A DNA stretch of 64,000 bases from Imperialibacter sp. EC-SDR9 (lineage in GTDB: Bacteria > Bacteroidota > Bacteroidia > Cytophagales > Cyclobacteriaceae): NCBI RefSeq assembly GCF_902498805.1, contig NZ_LR701596.1:21489-85488 (forward strand), read 5' to 3'. Under the pieces are notes generated by a model, which searched no databases, had not been told where the DNA came from, and saw only the letters and a list, made by a program, of their open reading frames with translations. The position numbers were made by a program, and so were the translations under genes. Positions within the stretch are counted from its first letter, which is position 1, and each line of letters opens with the position of its first letter. Below, one piece after another: positions 32,686-42,130 of this stretch.

Positions 32686-34430
32686 TGTTTTATAAAATCA
32701 AATTGGTCGATGATATCCTGATCGGGGTCTTTCACTTCCAAATGGATAGAGTCGCCCTGCACAAACATACGAGCTAAATGATGTTTTCTGATCACAGTGT
32801 CCATTACTGGCTCTTCCGACATTTCACCCTCAGGCTCCAGACCTCCACCAGCTCCTCCTACGATCAGAAAGTTAACTTGCTGCCCACCATAATTTCTCGT
32901 TAGCCTTTCGTAGTCGTGTGTGTGACCAGCAACTACAAAGTCGATATCCGCTGACTCGTAAAGCGAGTCCAGTAGCTGCCTGACAACTCCATCGCCATGG
33001 TAGCCTGGCCAGCCCTGAGACAGCGGCGGCTGATGCAAAACGACAAAATGCCAGGTGGCTGCCTTCCATTCCGCACTTTCTATCTCGCTCAAAAACCATT
33101 GCTTTTGGTCGCTGGAATCAAAACCAATTGGGAAAGCTTCATTAGGATCGATGGCTATAAAAGCGCAATTGCCATACTGCCACGAGAAGTAGTTTTTGCC
33201 AGAAGGAGTGGTAATGTAATTGTTGTAATTTATGGGCACCAGGTCGTCGTAGTACCCATCATAATCGTGGTTGCCCGGCACGAGGTAGAAAGGAAAACGG
33301 CCTTTGGCCTGGCCAAGACTGGTCAGCAGGCTTTTCCATTGCAGGGAATCGGAGCCGTTGGCCACCAGGTCGCCGGCGCCAAGACTGAATTTGTCATCAT
33401 CATCCTTGGTCTGAGCCATCAGTTGGCTGAAGGTGTTCCAACCGCCCTGGCTGTCGGCCCAGAGTGTAAATGAAAAAGGGCTGGCAGTTTGCTCCATTTT
33501 TGGCACTTCATATACTTCTGTCCAGGTATCGAGCTGACGAATCCTGTAAAAGCTGGCCTCGCTTAGCTGATCCAAAGGAAACCTGAATGGCTGTTGTTGG
33601 GCAGTCACTATAAACTCAGCGGTAAGGTGACTCGGGTCGTTGCCTGCCAAAATTGCTGCCTGGCCACTACCGGTACTCAACCAATTGAGCTCGAAGTGGC
33701 CTTTGTTATTCAGCAAAACAGGGGCACTGAGCATGGGATATGCACTCAAAAGTGCTTCAACCTTCGTAATATTCTCTATGGTCGGGTGCTCCACAAGAAG
33801 GCTTGCAGCTTCCATGGCCTTTGCCGACGGTTCACTCAACCGCAACACCTGATCGACAGCGGCACCTGCTTTTCGATAGAGTGCCAGCTGGTTCTTGTAG
33901 TCCAGATAGTTGGCGAGGGAAATCAGTTTCACTGTGCGCAGGCCACCAGCCATGGCGTTGTTAAGTACCCTAATCGTAAGCGTGTCTCCAGCCGTGGCCG
34001 TGGCATAAAATCTGTCGTCCATTAGCCTTTCCAGCTTTTTACCATTGAGGAATACCTGGGCGCCATCGTCCGCATTGACCTCCAAAACTGAAGAGTCGAT
34101 GGGGTCAACCACCAGCCGTTGGTACCACATGGCGGTGTTTGGAAGAGTAACACGGTGAGGTAAGTCGAGCACTTCGGTCTGTTCCCATTCAGGGAATTCA
34201 AAGTCTGTCAGACTTTCATTTATTCCGGCTACGTATCGCCAACCTTGATCGATGGACTGAGTAATAGCAGGCGCTGGTGTCTTGACCGCTTTCCACTTTT
34301 CGGCCAGCGCAAGTCTGGCGGAGTCCTGCGGCGGTAATATGGTATAGGTAGGGGAAATAATTGAGTCCTGCTGCCGACAACCAAAGGCCGCCAGCAACAG
34401 GAGCACAATTACCCTTTTGAAATCCATCAC
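32682..34430 (-). CDS. Calcineurin-like metallophosphoesterase lipoprotein
   Basis: 582 residues, lipoprotein signal (LLLAAFGC). The N-terminal 300 residues include a jelly-roll-like stretch (WEQTEVLDLPHRVTLPNTAMWYQR... VNADDGAQVFLNGK) as in ligand-binding galactose-type domains. The C-terminal phosphoesterase domain has LWADSQGGWN, GAGDLVANG, VPGNHDYDGYYDD, LHQPPLSQGW and AGHTHDYERL, a full metal-ligand set. It overlaps the genes on both sides by four bases, so is tightly coupled with them. Its role in phosphorus scavenging is inferred from context. Confidence 0.88.
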   Translation of the reverse strand: MMDFKRVIVLLLLAAFGCRQQDSIISPTYTILPPQDSARLALAEKWKAVKTPAPAITQSIDQGWRYVAGINESLTDFEFPEWEQTEVLDLPHRVTLPNTAMWYQRLVVDPIDSSVLEVNADDGAQVFLNGKKLERLMDDRFYATATAGDTLTIRVLNNAMAGGLRTVKLISLANYLDYKNQLALYRKAGAAVDQVLRLSEPSAKAMEAASLLVEHPTIENITKVEALLSAYPMLSAPVLLNNKGHFELNWLSTGSGQAAILAGNDPSHLTAEFIVTAQQQPFRFPLDQLSEASFYRIRQLDTWTEVYEVPKMEQTASPFSFTLWADSQGGWNTFSQLMAQTKDDDDKFSLGAGDLVANGSDSLQWKSLLTSLGQAKGRFPFYLVPGNHDYDGYYDDLVPINYNNYITTPSGKNYFSWQYGNCAFIAIDPNEAFPIGFDSSDQKQWFLSEIESAEWKAATWHFVVLHQPPLSQGWPGYHGDGVVRQLLDSLYESADIDFVVAGHTHDYERLTRNYGGQQVNFLIVGGAGGGLEPEGEMSEEPVMDTVIRKHHLARMFVQGDSIHLEVKDPDQDIIDQFDFIKQ

Positions 34431-35524
34431 TTGTTGAACATTGAGCCGACAATCGCTCCCGGCTCCGGAGTATTAACATATGTCAGGCCCAGCAAGGTAG
34501 CTGCGGTGGCTGCTACCTGGTTCTGATATAGTTGCCCATCCTGCTTCACCTCTCCTAATGCTGGCGTATCCGGGCCAATGGCCATCATCCAAATCTCTCC
34601 GCCTCCTTCAACCTGGCTGCCATGGCTTCTCCACGTGTCTTTCGGCACAGTGCCTCTTCCGTGATCGGTGGTGATCAGCAGGGTAGTCTTATCTTTATAC
34701 TTGGGGTTGGATTGGATATACTGCCAAAGCTCTTTTATAAACTGGTCGGTACGGCGAGCTGAATGTAAATACTCGTCGTATTCACCGTCGTGCGCCCAGT
34801 CGTCTGTCTCACCATAGCTGATATACACAAGTCTTGGGCTGTTCTTTTTCACATATTCCATCATAAAATGATGAGTAAAGGCATCAAGCCTCACTCCTCC
34901 CCATGGGCCGGGGATTTCGTCCTGCAACTGATTCAAAAAAACTTCCCTGTTTGTCAGATTGCTGCCTGTTGCCTTCATGAATCCGGCATTCACCGGAATG
35001 CCGCTTCTTTCAGCGTTGATGATGTAGGGAAACACGTCCCACGAGCCAAAGCCAGCAACCTTGCCTTTGTATTGAGGCTGATTGTTGACGAACTCAAGCA
35101 CAGTTTTATTGGGGTTTGGAATCTTGTCGTTGCTGGTAATCCTTTTGTCATCAGCAAATCCGGATAAAATTTCGTTATAGCCGGGATAAGAGAACCACAT
35201 GCCATTAGCGCAGTTTACTTTGCTTCCCTCGTTGCGGTTGCCATACATCTGCCCCTTTGTGGCAATCTCAGACCAGAAAAAAGGGAATAACTTTTCTCGC
35301 CTTGTCTTCACATCTTCAGCCCAAAATTCCTTCTTAAGACTTTCTACATTCTCCACATAGTCTTTATCGCCAATCAGCGCTGCGTCGGCTCCTCCATAAA
35401 GTTCCTGCCAGCGAAGGCCGTCAAAGGTAATAATGAAGACATTCTCTGTTTTCAGGTCTTTCTTTTGCGCAAAAGTGCCCAGGGAAAGCGCTAAACCTGC
35501 AATAAGAAGTAAGCTGTTTTTCAT
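34427..35524 (-). CDS. Secreted alkaline-phosphatase-superfamily phosphoesterase
   Basis: 365 residues from the ATG at 35524 (signal MKNSLLLIAGLALSLGTFAQ); longer starts lack a signal. The alkaline phosphatase fold is visible: FIITFDGLRWQELYGG (first metal Asp), the pocket sequence FSYPGYNEILSGF, YISYGETDDWAHDGEYDEYLH (Asp/His ligands) and LLITTDHGRGT. It resembles nucleotide pyrophosphatase/phosphodiesterase relatives. It follows susD by 84 bases and precedes two metallophosphoesterases with 4-base overlaps, consistent with a surface module that binds and hydrolyses organic phosphate. Substrate (phosphomonoester, diester, nucleotide) is open. Confidence 0.85.
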   Translation of the reverse strand: MKNSLLLIAGLALSLGTFAQKKDLKTENVFIITFDGLRWQELYGGADAALIGDKDYVENVESLKKEFWAEDVKTRREKLFPFFWSEIATKGQMYGNRNEGSKVNCANGMWFSYPGYNEILSGFADDKRITSNDKIPNPNKTVLEFVNNQPQYKGKVAGFGSWDVFPYIINAERSGIPVNAGFMKATGSNLTNREVFLNQLQDEIPGPWGGVRLDAFTHHFMMEYVKKNSPRLVYISYGETDDWAHDGEYDEYLHSARRTDQFIKELWQYIQSNPKYKDKTTLLITTDHGRGTVPKDTWRSHGSQVEGGGEIWMMAIGPDTPALGEVKQDGQLYQNQVAATAATLLGLTYVNTPEPGAIVGSMFNK

Positions 35525-35608
35525 TGTCAATCGGGTTGCTCCAAAAGTTGAGGGGGACAAACGTCCCCCTTACTTCCAGATAGGTTTGAGGCAAAAATTA
35601 CTTCTTAT

Positions 35609-37165
35609 TTAGTTTACATCCCACCAAACACGGGTGGTAATTGCATCGGTACCCTGGCGGGCAACGGCAGCCTTATAGTTGTCAGCGTTCAATGCCTGGG
35701 CATCGCCTGGGTACATAAAGCGAACAGGCACAGTTGGCTGCACAGCTCCAGGGCCAGGTGTAATTGTTGGGATGCCTGTTCTTCTCCAGTCGAACCAGGC
35801 CTCCATGCCATTGAAGAAAAGAGCGACCCACTTCTGTGTGCCAATCTTCTGCAATTTCTCAGCTGTCGTGCCAGTGTAAGCAACATCAGCCTGAGCGAAG
35901 TAAGCTGCATCAGGTGAAGCCACTTCAATAATCTCAGAATAGTTACCTACCGCAAGCCTCTCCAGGTAATACTCAAAAGAGGCATTGATACCATTGAGGT
36001 AGTAGGCTTCGGCCGTACCTGTTGAGATAAAGCCCCGCTCCCTTGCTTCCGCCAAAATGAACTGAAGCTCAGCATAGCTCATTAGCATCGCTTCAGCGGC
36101 CGTTGGAGAGGCTCTGTCAGGGTTACAAGCACGACATGCGAACATAAGTCCGATTCTTGAAATGAAATTGGAGCCGACTTTTTCAGGATCCCCGCTTGGC
36201 GAATAAGCCAAAGCCTGAGCATCAGCCAGGCCATTAGGGACGCCTGCATAATCAGCATGGCTGCCCACAACACCTGCACCTGAATCGTTGGTAGGCTGAG
36301 CATACACAAATAATCTTGGATCATTCAAGTCTTTCAGAATGGTCTCCATGTTGACGCTCAGTCTGTACTCATCAAAAGAGCCCGAACGATTGGTATACTG
36401 CGGCTGCTGATTAGGCGCATCTGACAAGTACTCCAACGCTACGTTGTCGTCGTTGCTTTCAAAAATTGGATTTGCCTCAAGGTTACCAAGGATCGCCTGC
36501 ATCCCTGAAGATGGGTCGTTTCTGTCAGACAAGCGCATGTAAATTCTCAGGCGCAGTGAATTGGCAAATTTTCTCCACTTCATCAGGTCACCACCAAAAA
36601 GGATGTCGCCACTTACCGAACCAGTAGCACTGGCCAGAATGGTATTGGCTTCCGCCAGCTCAGCCAGCACTCCCTGATAAACAGACTCCTGTGTATCAAA
36701 TACCGGAAGGTTGGTACCTTCTTTTGCACTTGTTGCTTCAGAATAAGGAATATCACCATAAGCATCTGTCATGAATGAATACATCCATGATCTCATGATT
36801 TTGGCGATGCCAATGTATTGCGGCTGCCCGGCCTCCTCTGACAGAATGATGATATTGTTCACATCACGCATGGCATTGTAGAAAGTACCGTATGGGTCTC
36901 CTTGAGGCCCCCACAGGTATCTGTCCTCGCTGGTGAACTGAATTTTTGCTGAATACTGCATCACCACGTTACCATATCCCCACGCCAGTCCGGCTACTTC
37001 GTTCACCGGGTTTCTGATGATGGTAGGCAGAAGCAGTGCCGTTGGTACGGACTCGGGGTCATTCGGGTTGGTGTTTACCTCCTGGAAGTCCTTGTCGCAT
37101 GATGTAGCCACAAAAAGACCAGCCAGCAGTGCTATTGATTTTATAGAATTGCTTTTGATTTTCAT
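35609..37165 (-). CDS. SusD/RagB-family surface nutrient-binding lipoprotein
   Basis: 518 residues, starting at the ATG at 37165 (MKIKSNSIKSIALL; lipobox ATSC). The family pattern is clear: DFQEVNTNPNDPESVPTALLLPT, helical TPR-like blocks (SWMYSFMTDAYGDIPYSEA..., KWRKFANSLRLRIYMRLSD), and the C-terminal MSYAELQFILAEA, YYLNGINASFEYY, QKWVALFFNGMEAWFDWRRTG. SusD-like proteins cap the partner SusC porin and bind the cargo. It lies 37 bases after susC. The next genes encode phosphoesterases and not glycosidases, so the cargo is probably a phosphorus compound. Confidence 0.95.
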   Translation of the reverse strand: MKIKSNSIKSIALLAGLFVATSCDKDFQEVNTNPNDPESVPTALLLPTIIRNPVNEVAGLAWGYGNVVMQYSAKIQFTSEDRYLWGPQGDPYGTFYNAMRDVNNIIILSEEAGQPQYIGIAKIMRSWMYSFMTDAYGDIPYSEATSAKEGTNLPVFDTQESVYQGVLAELAEANTILASATGSVSGDILFGGDLMKWRKFANSLRLRIYMRLSDRNDPSSGMQAILGNLEANPIFESNDDNVALEYLSDAPNQQPQYTNRSGSFDEYRLSVNMETILKDLNDPRLFVYAQPTNDSGAGVVGSHADYAGVPNGLADAQALAYSPSGDPEKVGSNFISRIGLMFACRACNPDRASPTAAEAMLMSYAELQFILAEARERGFISTGTAEAYYLNGINASFEYYLERLAVGNYSEIIEVASPDAAYFAQADVAYTGTTAEKLQKIGTQKWVALFFNGMEAWFDWRRTGIPTITPGPGAVQPTVPVRFMYPGDAQALNADNYKAAVARQGTDAITTRVWWDVN

Positions 37166-37202
37166 TTCTGTTTTCCTTTGAAGTTTTAAAAGATGAACCA
37201 TC

Positions 37203-40200
37203 TTAAAGTTTAAAGCTCAGGTTAAAGCCAAAGCTTCTGGCCGAAGGATAAGCCATGTTTTCAACACCTGGCTGAAGTGTACCACCTGACATGGAAAGTG
37301 TTTCCGGGTCGAAGTGAGGGTTTTCAGTCCAAAGCATCAGGTTTCTACCTACCACAGAGAAGCGAACATCTCTGAAAGGAAGACGGCCCATCATAGTGTT
37401 AGGGAAGCTGTATCCCACTCTCACTTCACGAAGCTTCACAAAAGACGCATCGTACTTGGCAGCCTCAACGTTGTTACGCTCGTAGTAACGGTTATGCCAG
37501 TCACGGCTTGGTATTTTGATCTCGTTAGGAATGTAGTTTCCATCTCCAGTATCAATCACACCCGGGCTAACAATGCCGTTGCCTTCCAGAGAAAGGTCAT
37601 AACCATTGGCACGTCCGTACAATGTTTCTTCCAGCTGACCTGAAGTGCTACCAATTGTTTTGGTTCTTGACACCACAATGCCTCCCTGACGGATATCGAA
37701 CAGGAAACCAGCGTAAATGCCTTTGTAGGAGAAATTGTTGTTGATACCCACCATAAAGTCCGGGTTATAGTTTCCCTGTAGCTTCAACTCGGGGTCTCTC
37801 AAAGGAGTGCCCTCAGCCGAGTGGATGATTTGACCGTAGAAAGGACTGCTCTTGTCTTCTACCCTCGCAAAACCAACGCCGTAAATGTTGCCCATTCTTT
37901 CACCTTCACGAGCCTGGATGTAGGCACCATTTCTTTCAGTTAGCGTATATGCTTCGATACCTTCTGCCAGCTTTATCACTTTGCTGCGGTTGCTGGTAAA
38001 GTTTACATTCACATCCCATTTGAAGCCATTTTCCTTCTTAATAGGCGTTCCCATCAACATCAATTCCTGTCCGTAATTTTGGATTTCACCAGCGTTGATA
38101 ATTCTGCTGGAGTACCCGGTGGCAATGTCGAGCGTGATAGGGATGATCTGGTCTCTCGTTTTGTTGTCGTAATGAGTGAAGTCCACTCCAAGGCGCCCTT
38201 CGAAGAATCTCAAATCCACGCCTATTTCATAAGAAGAAGTTCTTTCAGGCCTCAGTTCAGCGTTGCGAAGGACAGAAGATTCTGATTTAGATTGGATCGA
38301 TCCCCAGGCGGTGCCGGAGCCATACACATTCGAAAGGCTATATGGATCGGTGTCATTACCCACCTCGGCATAGGCCACTCTCAGCTTAGAAAATGACAGG
38401 AAGTCAGGCATGGTAAACATGTCACTCACTACCCCGCTCAATGTTACTGAAGGGTAAAAGTAGCTGTTGTTGTCTACAGGCAATGTACTGGACCAGTCGT
38501 TACGGCCGGTTATATCCAGGAAGATCATATTTTTGAAAGCCACCTGACCATAGCCATACAAGCTGTTGATGCGCTTCTCTGATCTGCTTTGAGACACTTG
38601 AAGCTGAACAGCAGAGTTTGAGAAATTATAGATGCCCGGGATCAATAGCTGCGGTGCTACTGTCGACTGGAACCTGTTGTTTTGGCTCATTTGGTTGCCC
38701 CCGATTGAAAGACCGAAAGCCCAGTCGTCATTCACATTCTTATTGTAAGACAAAAGGAAGTCGGTATTTCTTTCCTGAAAGTATACAGCATCTTCTCTAT
38801 ACATACCAAGTGGGAACCTTTGTGTAGAAAATGCCCTGCGACGGTCTCTCAGGTCGTTGTACAGGTCGTTACCAGTACGCACCATCAGGCTTAGCTCTTT
38901 GGTGAACTTGTAAGTGGCTGACAGGTTGCCGAAAATTCTGTCCTTGTCCTGACCGTTGGTGTTCTCGTAAGTCGTGAAATAAGGATTGTCGTGGTAATTG
39001 TAGTTGTAGTTGTACTGTTGCACGCCTTCCAAACCCGGCATCCAGTAGTTGCTCAGGTTTTGGGTATTGATTTGTCTTCCGTACCAAATCCACAAGTACA
39101 TCAAGCTTTCTGTACCGTAGCTAATCGCTGGTCTGTTGTCGCTCTGGCTTTTGATATAGTTAATTGTGGAATTGATGGAAAGTTTGTCTGTCAGGTTCAG
39201 TCCGCCTTTTAGCGATACAGAGTTTCTTGTCAGGTCGGTATTAGGAACCATACCCTTCTGATCCAGATTGGTGTACGACAAACGAACATTGCCCCAATCA
39301 TTGGAAGTACTGAATTCAATATTGTTTGTACGAGTTACACCAGTTTCGAAGAAATCATTGATGTTGTCAGGATGTGGTGACCAGGCAGTGGGTGTAATAG
39401 TGCTTCCCGCAGGAGCATTAAGATCGCCACCACGAAATCCTCCAACGCTTCTTGGAGAGTCGAACTGAGGTATCAATTGTCCGTTTAATTCGGGGCCCCA
39501 GCTTTCGTCCACTCCGTCGGCAATACCTGCCCCGGAGCCATCCACAAACGAAAACTGCCCGTTGTTACCCTGACCATACTTGTCCTGCCAATCGGGCATT
39601 ACAAGTGGATTTTCAAACGTTAAATTGCTATTAACAGCTATACCGATTCCTTTTTGGTTTTTTCCTGATTTAGTGGTGATTAGGATAGCTCCATTGGCCG
39701 CTCTTGAGCCATAAAGTGCTGCTGCAGCTGGCCCTTTCAACACAGTCATGGAAGCAATATCATCGGGGTTGATTTCACCAGCTGCGTTGCCATAATCCAC
39801 TTCGAGGTTACCTGAACCTGAAGCACCATTCACATTGTTGCTTATTGGAATTCCATCCACCACAAACAGCGGTTGATTGGCGTTGATATTCAAAGAAGAT
39901 TCGCCACGGATAGTAATCCTGGCAGAACCACCCACACCTGCTGCTGCATTGGAAACCTGCACGCCAGCTACTTTACCTGAAAGAGAATTAACGACGTTAG
40001 TCTCACGTGCTTCGGTAATATCCTCGCCATTCACCTGCTGCACCGAGTAGCCAAGCGCCTTGGTCTCTCTTTCGACGCCAAGTGCAGTTACAACAACCTC
40101 TGACAAGCTTTTTACATCGAGTTGCATGGCTACGTCGATCACCGACCGGCTGCCAATGGCAACTTCTTGTGAGGTGTAACCTACAAATGAAAAAACTAAG

Positions 40201-40448
40201 GTTGGCTCCTGAGTAATCAGGTCGAGGCGATAGTCGCCGTTCACCCCTGTAATGGTTCCGTTGGAGGTACCCTTTTCTAATACGGTGAGCCCAATAAGCG
40301 GCTCTCCAGCTTCATCTTTCACAACACCGCTTACAGTACGTGACTGTGCCAGTGCGTTGAAAGAAAAAGCCATCAACAAAAGCAGGGAAAGAAAAGCGCT
40401 CCCAAAAGCTTTTTGATAAGGTCTTTTTTCTGGTAATGGTTTTTTCAT
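37203..40448 (-). CDS. SusC/RagA-family TonB-dependent outer-membrane transporter
   Basis: 1081 residues. A signal peptide (to about ALAQ) is followed by a carboxypeptidase-regulatory-like domain (about 37-115; SRTVSGVVKDEAGEPLIGLTVLEKG), a plug (about 125-240; SEVVVTALGVERETKALGYSVQQV, RGESSLNINANQPLFVVDGIPI) and a 22-strand barrel to the C-terminal aromatic SFGFNLSFKL. All SusC landmarks are present and the length is typical. First gene of the susC-susD-phosphoesterase operon. TonB-like genes at 58.2-59.9 kb could energise it. Confidence 0.95.
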   Translation of the reverse strand: MKKPLPEKRPYQKAFGSAFLSLLLLMAFSFNALAQSRTVSGVVKDEAGEPLIGLTVLEKGTSNGTITGVNGDYRLDLITQEPTLVFSFVGYTSQEVAIGSRSVIDVAMQLDVKSLSEVVVTALGVERETKALGYSVQQVNGEDITEARETNVVNSLSGKVAGVQVSNAAAGVGGSARITIRGESSLNINANQPLFVVDGIPISNNVNGASGSGNLEVDYGNAAGEINPDDIASMTVLKGPAAAALYGSRAANGAILITTKSGKNQKGIGIAVNSNLTFENPLVMPDWQDKYGQGNNGQFSFVDGSGAGIADGVDESWGPELNGQLIPQFDSPRSVGGFRGGDLNAPAGSTITPTAWSPHPDNINDFFETGVTRTNNIEFSTSNDWGNVRLSYTNLDQKGMVPNTDLTRNSVSLKGGLNLTDKLSINSTINYIKSQSDNRPAISYGTESLMYLWIWYGRQINTQNLSNYWMPGLEGVQQYNYNYNYHDNPYFTTYENTNGQDKDRIFGNLSATYKFTKELSLMVRTGNDLYNDLRDRRRAFSTQRFPLGMYREDAVYFQERNTDFLLSYNKNVNDDWAFGLSIGGNQMSQNNRFQSTVAPQLLIPGIYNFSNSAVQLQVSQSRSEKRINSLYGYGQVAFKNMIFLDITGRNDWSSTLPVDNNSYFYPSVTLSGVVSDMFTMPDFLSFSKLRVAYAEVGNDTDPYSLSNVYGSGTAWGSIQSKSESSVLRNAELRPERTSSYEIGVDLRFFEGRLGVDFTHYDNKTRDQIIPITLDIATGYSSRIINAGEIQNYGQELMLMGTPIKKENGFKWDVNVNFTSNRSKVIKLAEGIEAYTLTERNGAYIQAREGERMGNIYGVGFARVEDKSSPFYGQIIHSAEGTPLRDPELKLQGNYNPDFMVGINNNFSYKGIYAGFLFDIRQGGIVVSRTKTIGSTSGQLEETLYGRANGYDLSLEGNGIVSPGVIDTGDGNYIPNEIKIPSRDWHNRYYERNNVEAAKYDASFVKLREVRVGYSFPNTMMGRLPFRDVRFSVVGRNLMLWTENPHFDPETLSMSGGTLQPGVENMAYPSARSFGFNLSFKL

Positions 40449-40996
40449 AGTTTTAAATGGTTAAGACGATTTTCGTTTTAGCACAAAGCCTCCACTCCCT
40501 TCCCTTTCGGGAAAGTCTTTGCGGACGTAGGAGGAGGTACTGGCCGGGAATGTTTGGCGCATTTCCGGCTTACTTTTTTATCGGTATTGGGCAATCGAAT
40601 TGCCTTTTTCGATGCATCAAAGGTAGGGGGGCGATATTTACCTATATTAAACTAATATTTAAGTCATTGTTAAATAATCGACGCCGGGAACACCCCGTAT
40701 TGTGAATAGGAAATTTCTCTCAGAAAAGGTCCTCAGACGTCTGTATGAATCAAAAATGTCTAGGGAGAAGCACACCTGTCTTACCCTGTCGGGTTAATGA
40801 ATGTTGACCAAATTATTACCCGTTTGTCACTAGTCTTTTTGCAATTGAGCGACAATGGCCCCTTCTCTCCAGCACTTTGTTCTGTAGTTTAACTGATGGC
40901 TAACATCTTCAACTGTCATATAATGATTCGTTAAAGGCAGCTTCATCATGTCTTCACTTCTGACTTTCATTTTAGAAGTTCTAACGAACTCAGAGA
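40449..40996. other. Divergent intergenic region upstream of susC and the TIGR03364 gene
   Basis: 548 bases without a supported gene. On the minus strand a TACCTTTG (40618-40625) fits the Bacteroidota -7 consensus but has no clear -33 partner. A 10-base palindrome CAGACGTCTG (40734-40743) lies in the middle and could be an operator. Regulation by a phosphorus-starvation regulator is conceivable, but I see no clear Pho box. Confidence 0.4.
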
Positions 40997-42127
40997 ATGA
41001 AGGAGAAAAGTGCGGATGTAATTGTGGTGGGCGCTGGTATTGTAGGCCTGGCGATGGCTTATCACTCAGCCAAAAAAGGGAAGAAAGTTGCCGTTATTGA
41101 ACGGTCGCAACAGGCCCAGGGAGCCAGTGTCAGAAACTTTGGTCTGATCTGGCCAATTGGTCAGCCCAGCGGACCACTGCTCGACCGGGCTTTGCGAAGC
41201 CGAAGCACCTGGCTGGAAGTAGCCCGGGAAGCGGGGATATGGCTCAATCAAAATGGCTCCCTCCAGCTGGCCCATCATCAGGACGAATGGGACATCATCA
41301 ACGAATTTTACAGTACAAACTCCAACGAAGGCTTCCAGATAGAGATAGTTGCTGCTGACAAAGCAAAGCAGCTAAACCCTGGGATTAAAACTGAGGGTTT
41401 GAAAGGCGGGTTGCTCAGCTCAACTGAATGCACAGTTGACCCAAGACAGGCCATCAGCAAATTGCCCGGCTACCTTGAGAAAAAATACGGAGTTGAAATG
41501 GTGTTCGGCACAGCCGTGACGCAGATAGAAAAAAACCGGGTAACGACGGCTGAAATTACCTGGCGGGCTGAGCAAATATTTGTATGCAGCGGCGCCGACT
41601 TTGAAACGCTCTTTCCGGAAACCTTCCAGCAAAGCGGCATTACCAAATGCAAACTGCAAATGATGCGCACGGGGGCTCAGCCTCATGCCTGGAAAGTGGG
41701 GCCTTCACTTTGCGCCGGGCTCACTCTTCTGCATTACGGTGCTTTCAAGGATTGCAAAAGCCTGCCTGCATTACGGGCCAGAGCTCAAACGGATATGCCT
41801 GATCTGATCAAGTGGGGCATCCATGTGCTGGTGTCTCAAAACGGAAACGGGGAGTTGGTACTGGGCGACTCCCACGAATACGGCTTATTCCTTTCGCCTT
41901 TCGACAGGGAAGAAATCAACGAGCTTATCATGTCTTACCTGAGCACATTCTTTGACGCACCCAATATGGCTATCATCGAAAGGTGGCACGGGATTTACCC
42001 AAAACTGGCGGACAAAACTGAATTCGTTGCCAGGGTGAGCGACCACACGACCGTGGTTAATGGGCTGAGTGGAGCTGGCATGACATTGTCGTTTGGTCTG
42101 GCTGAGGAGCTTACAAACACCCTGTAG
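40997..42127 (+). CDS. TIGR03364-type FAD-dependent oxidoreductase (phosphonate-linked)
   Basis: 376 residues of the DAO/glycine-oxidase fold: nucleotide-binding GAGIVGLAMAYHSAKKGKKVAVIER (16-40), then RNFGLIWPIGQPSGP and the C-terminal VVNGLSGAGMTLSFGLAEEL. The subfamily is known mainly for its neighbourhood: with a phosphonatase-like HAD enzyme and an HD-domain protein in phosphonate gene sets, and it has been proposed to oxidise aminophosphonates such as N-methylated 2-aminoethylphosphonate. The other members are encoded 2-4 kb downstream on the opposite strand. The DUF5690 permease follows 3 bases after its stop, so both are co-transcribed. The substrate is inferred from context. Confidence 0.85.
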   Translation: MKEKSADVIVVGAGIVGLAMAYHSAKKGKKVAVIERSQQAQGASVRNFGLIWPIGQPSGPLLDRALRSRSTWLEVAREAGIWLNQNGSLQLAHHQDEWDIINEFYSTNSNEGFQIEIVAADKAKQLNPGIKTEGLKGGLLSSTECTVDPRQAISKLPGYLEKKYGVEMVFGTAVTQIEKNRVTTAEITWRAEQIFVCSGADFETLFPETFQQSGITKCKLQMMRTGAQPHAWKVGPSLCAGLTLLHYGAFKDCKSLPALRARAQTDMPDLIKWGIHVLVSQNGNGELVLGDSHEYGLFLSPFDREEINELIMSYLSTFFDAPNMAIIERWHGIYPKLADKTEFVARVSDHTTVVNGLSGAGMTLSFGLAEELTNTL

Positions 42128-42130
42128 CCG

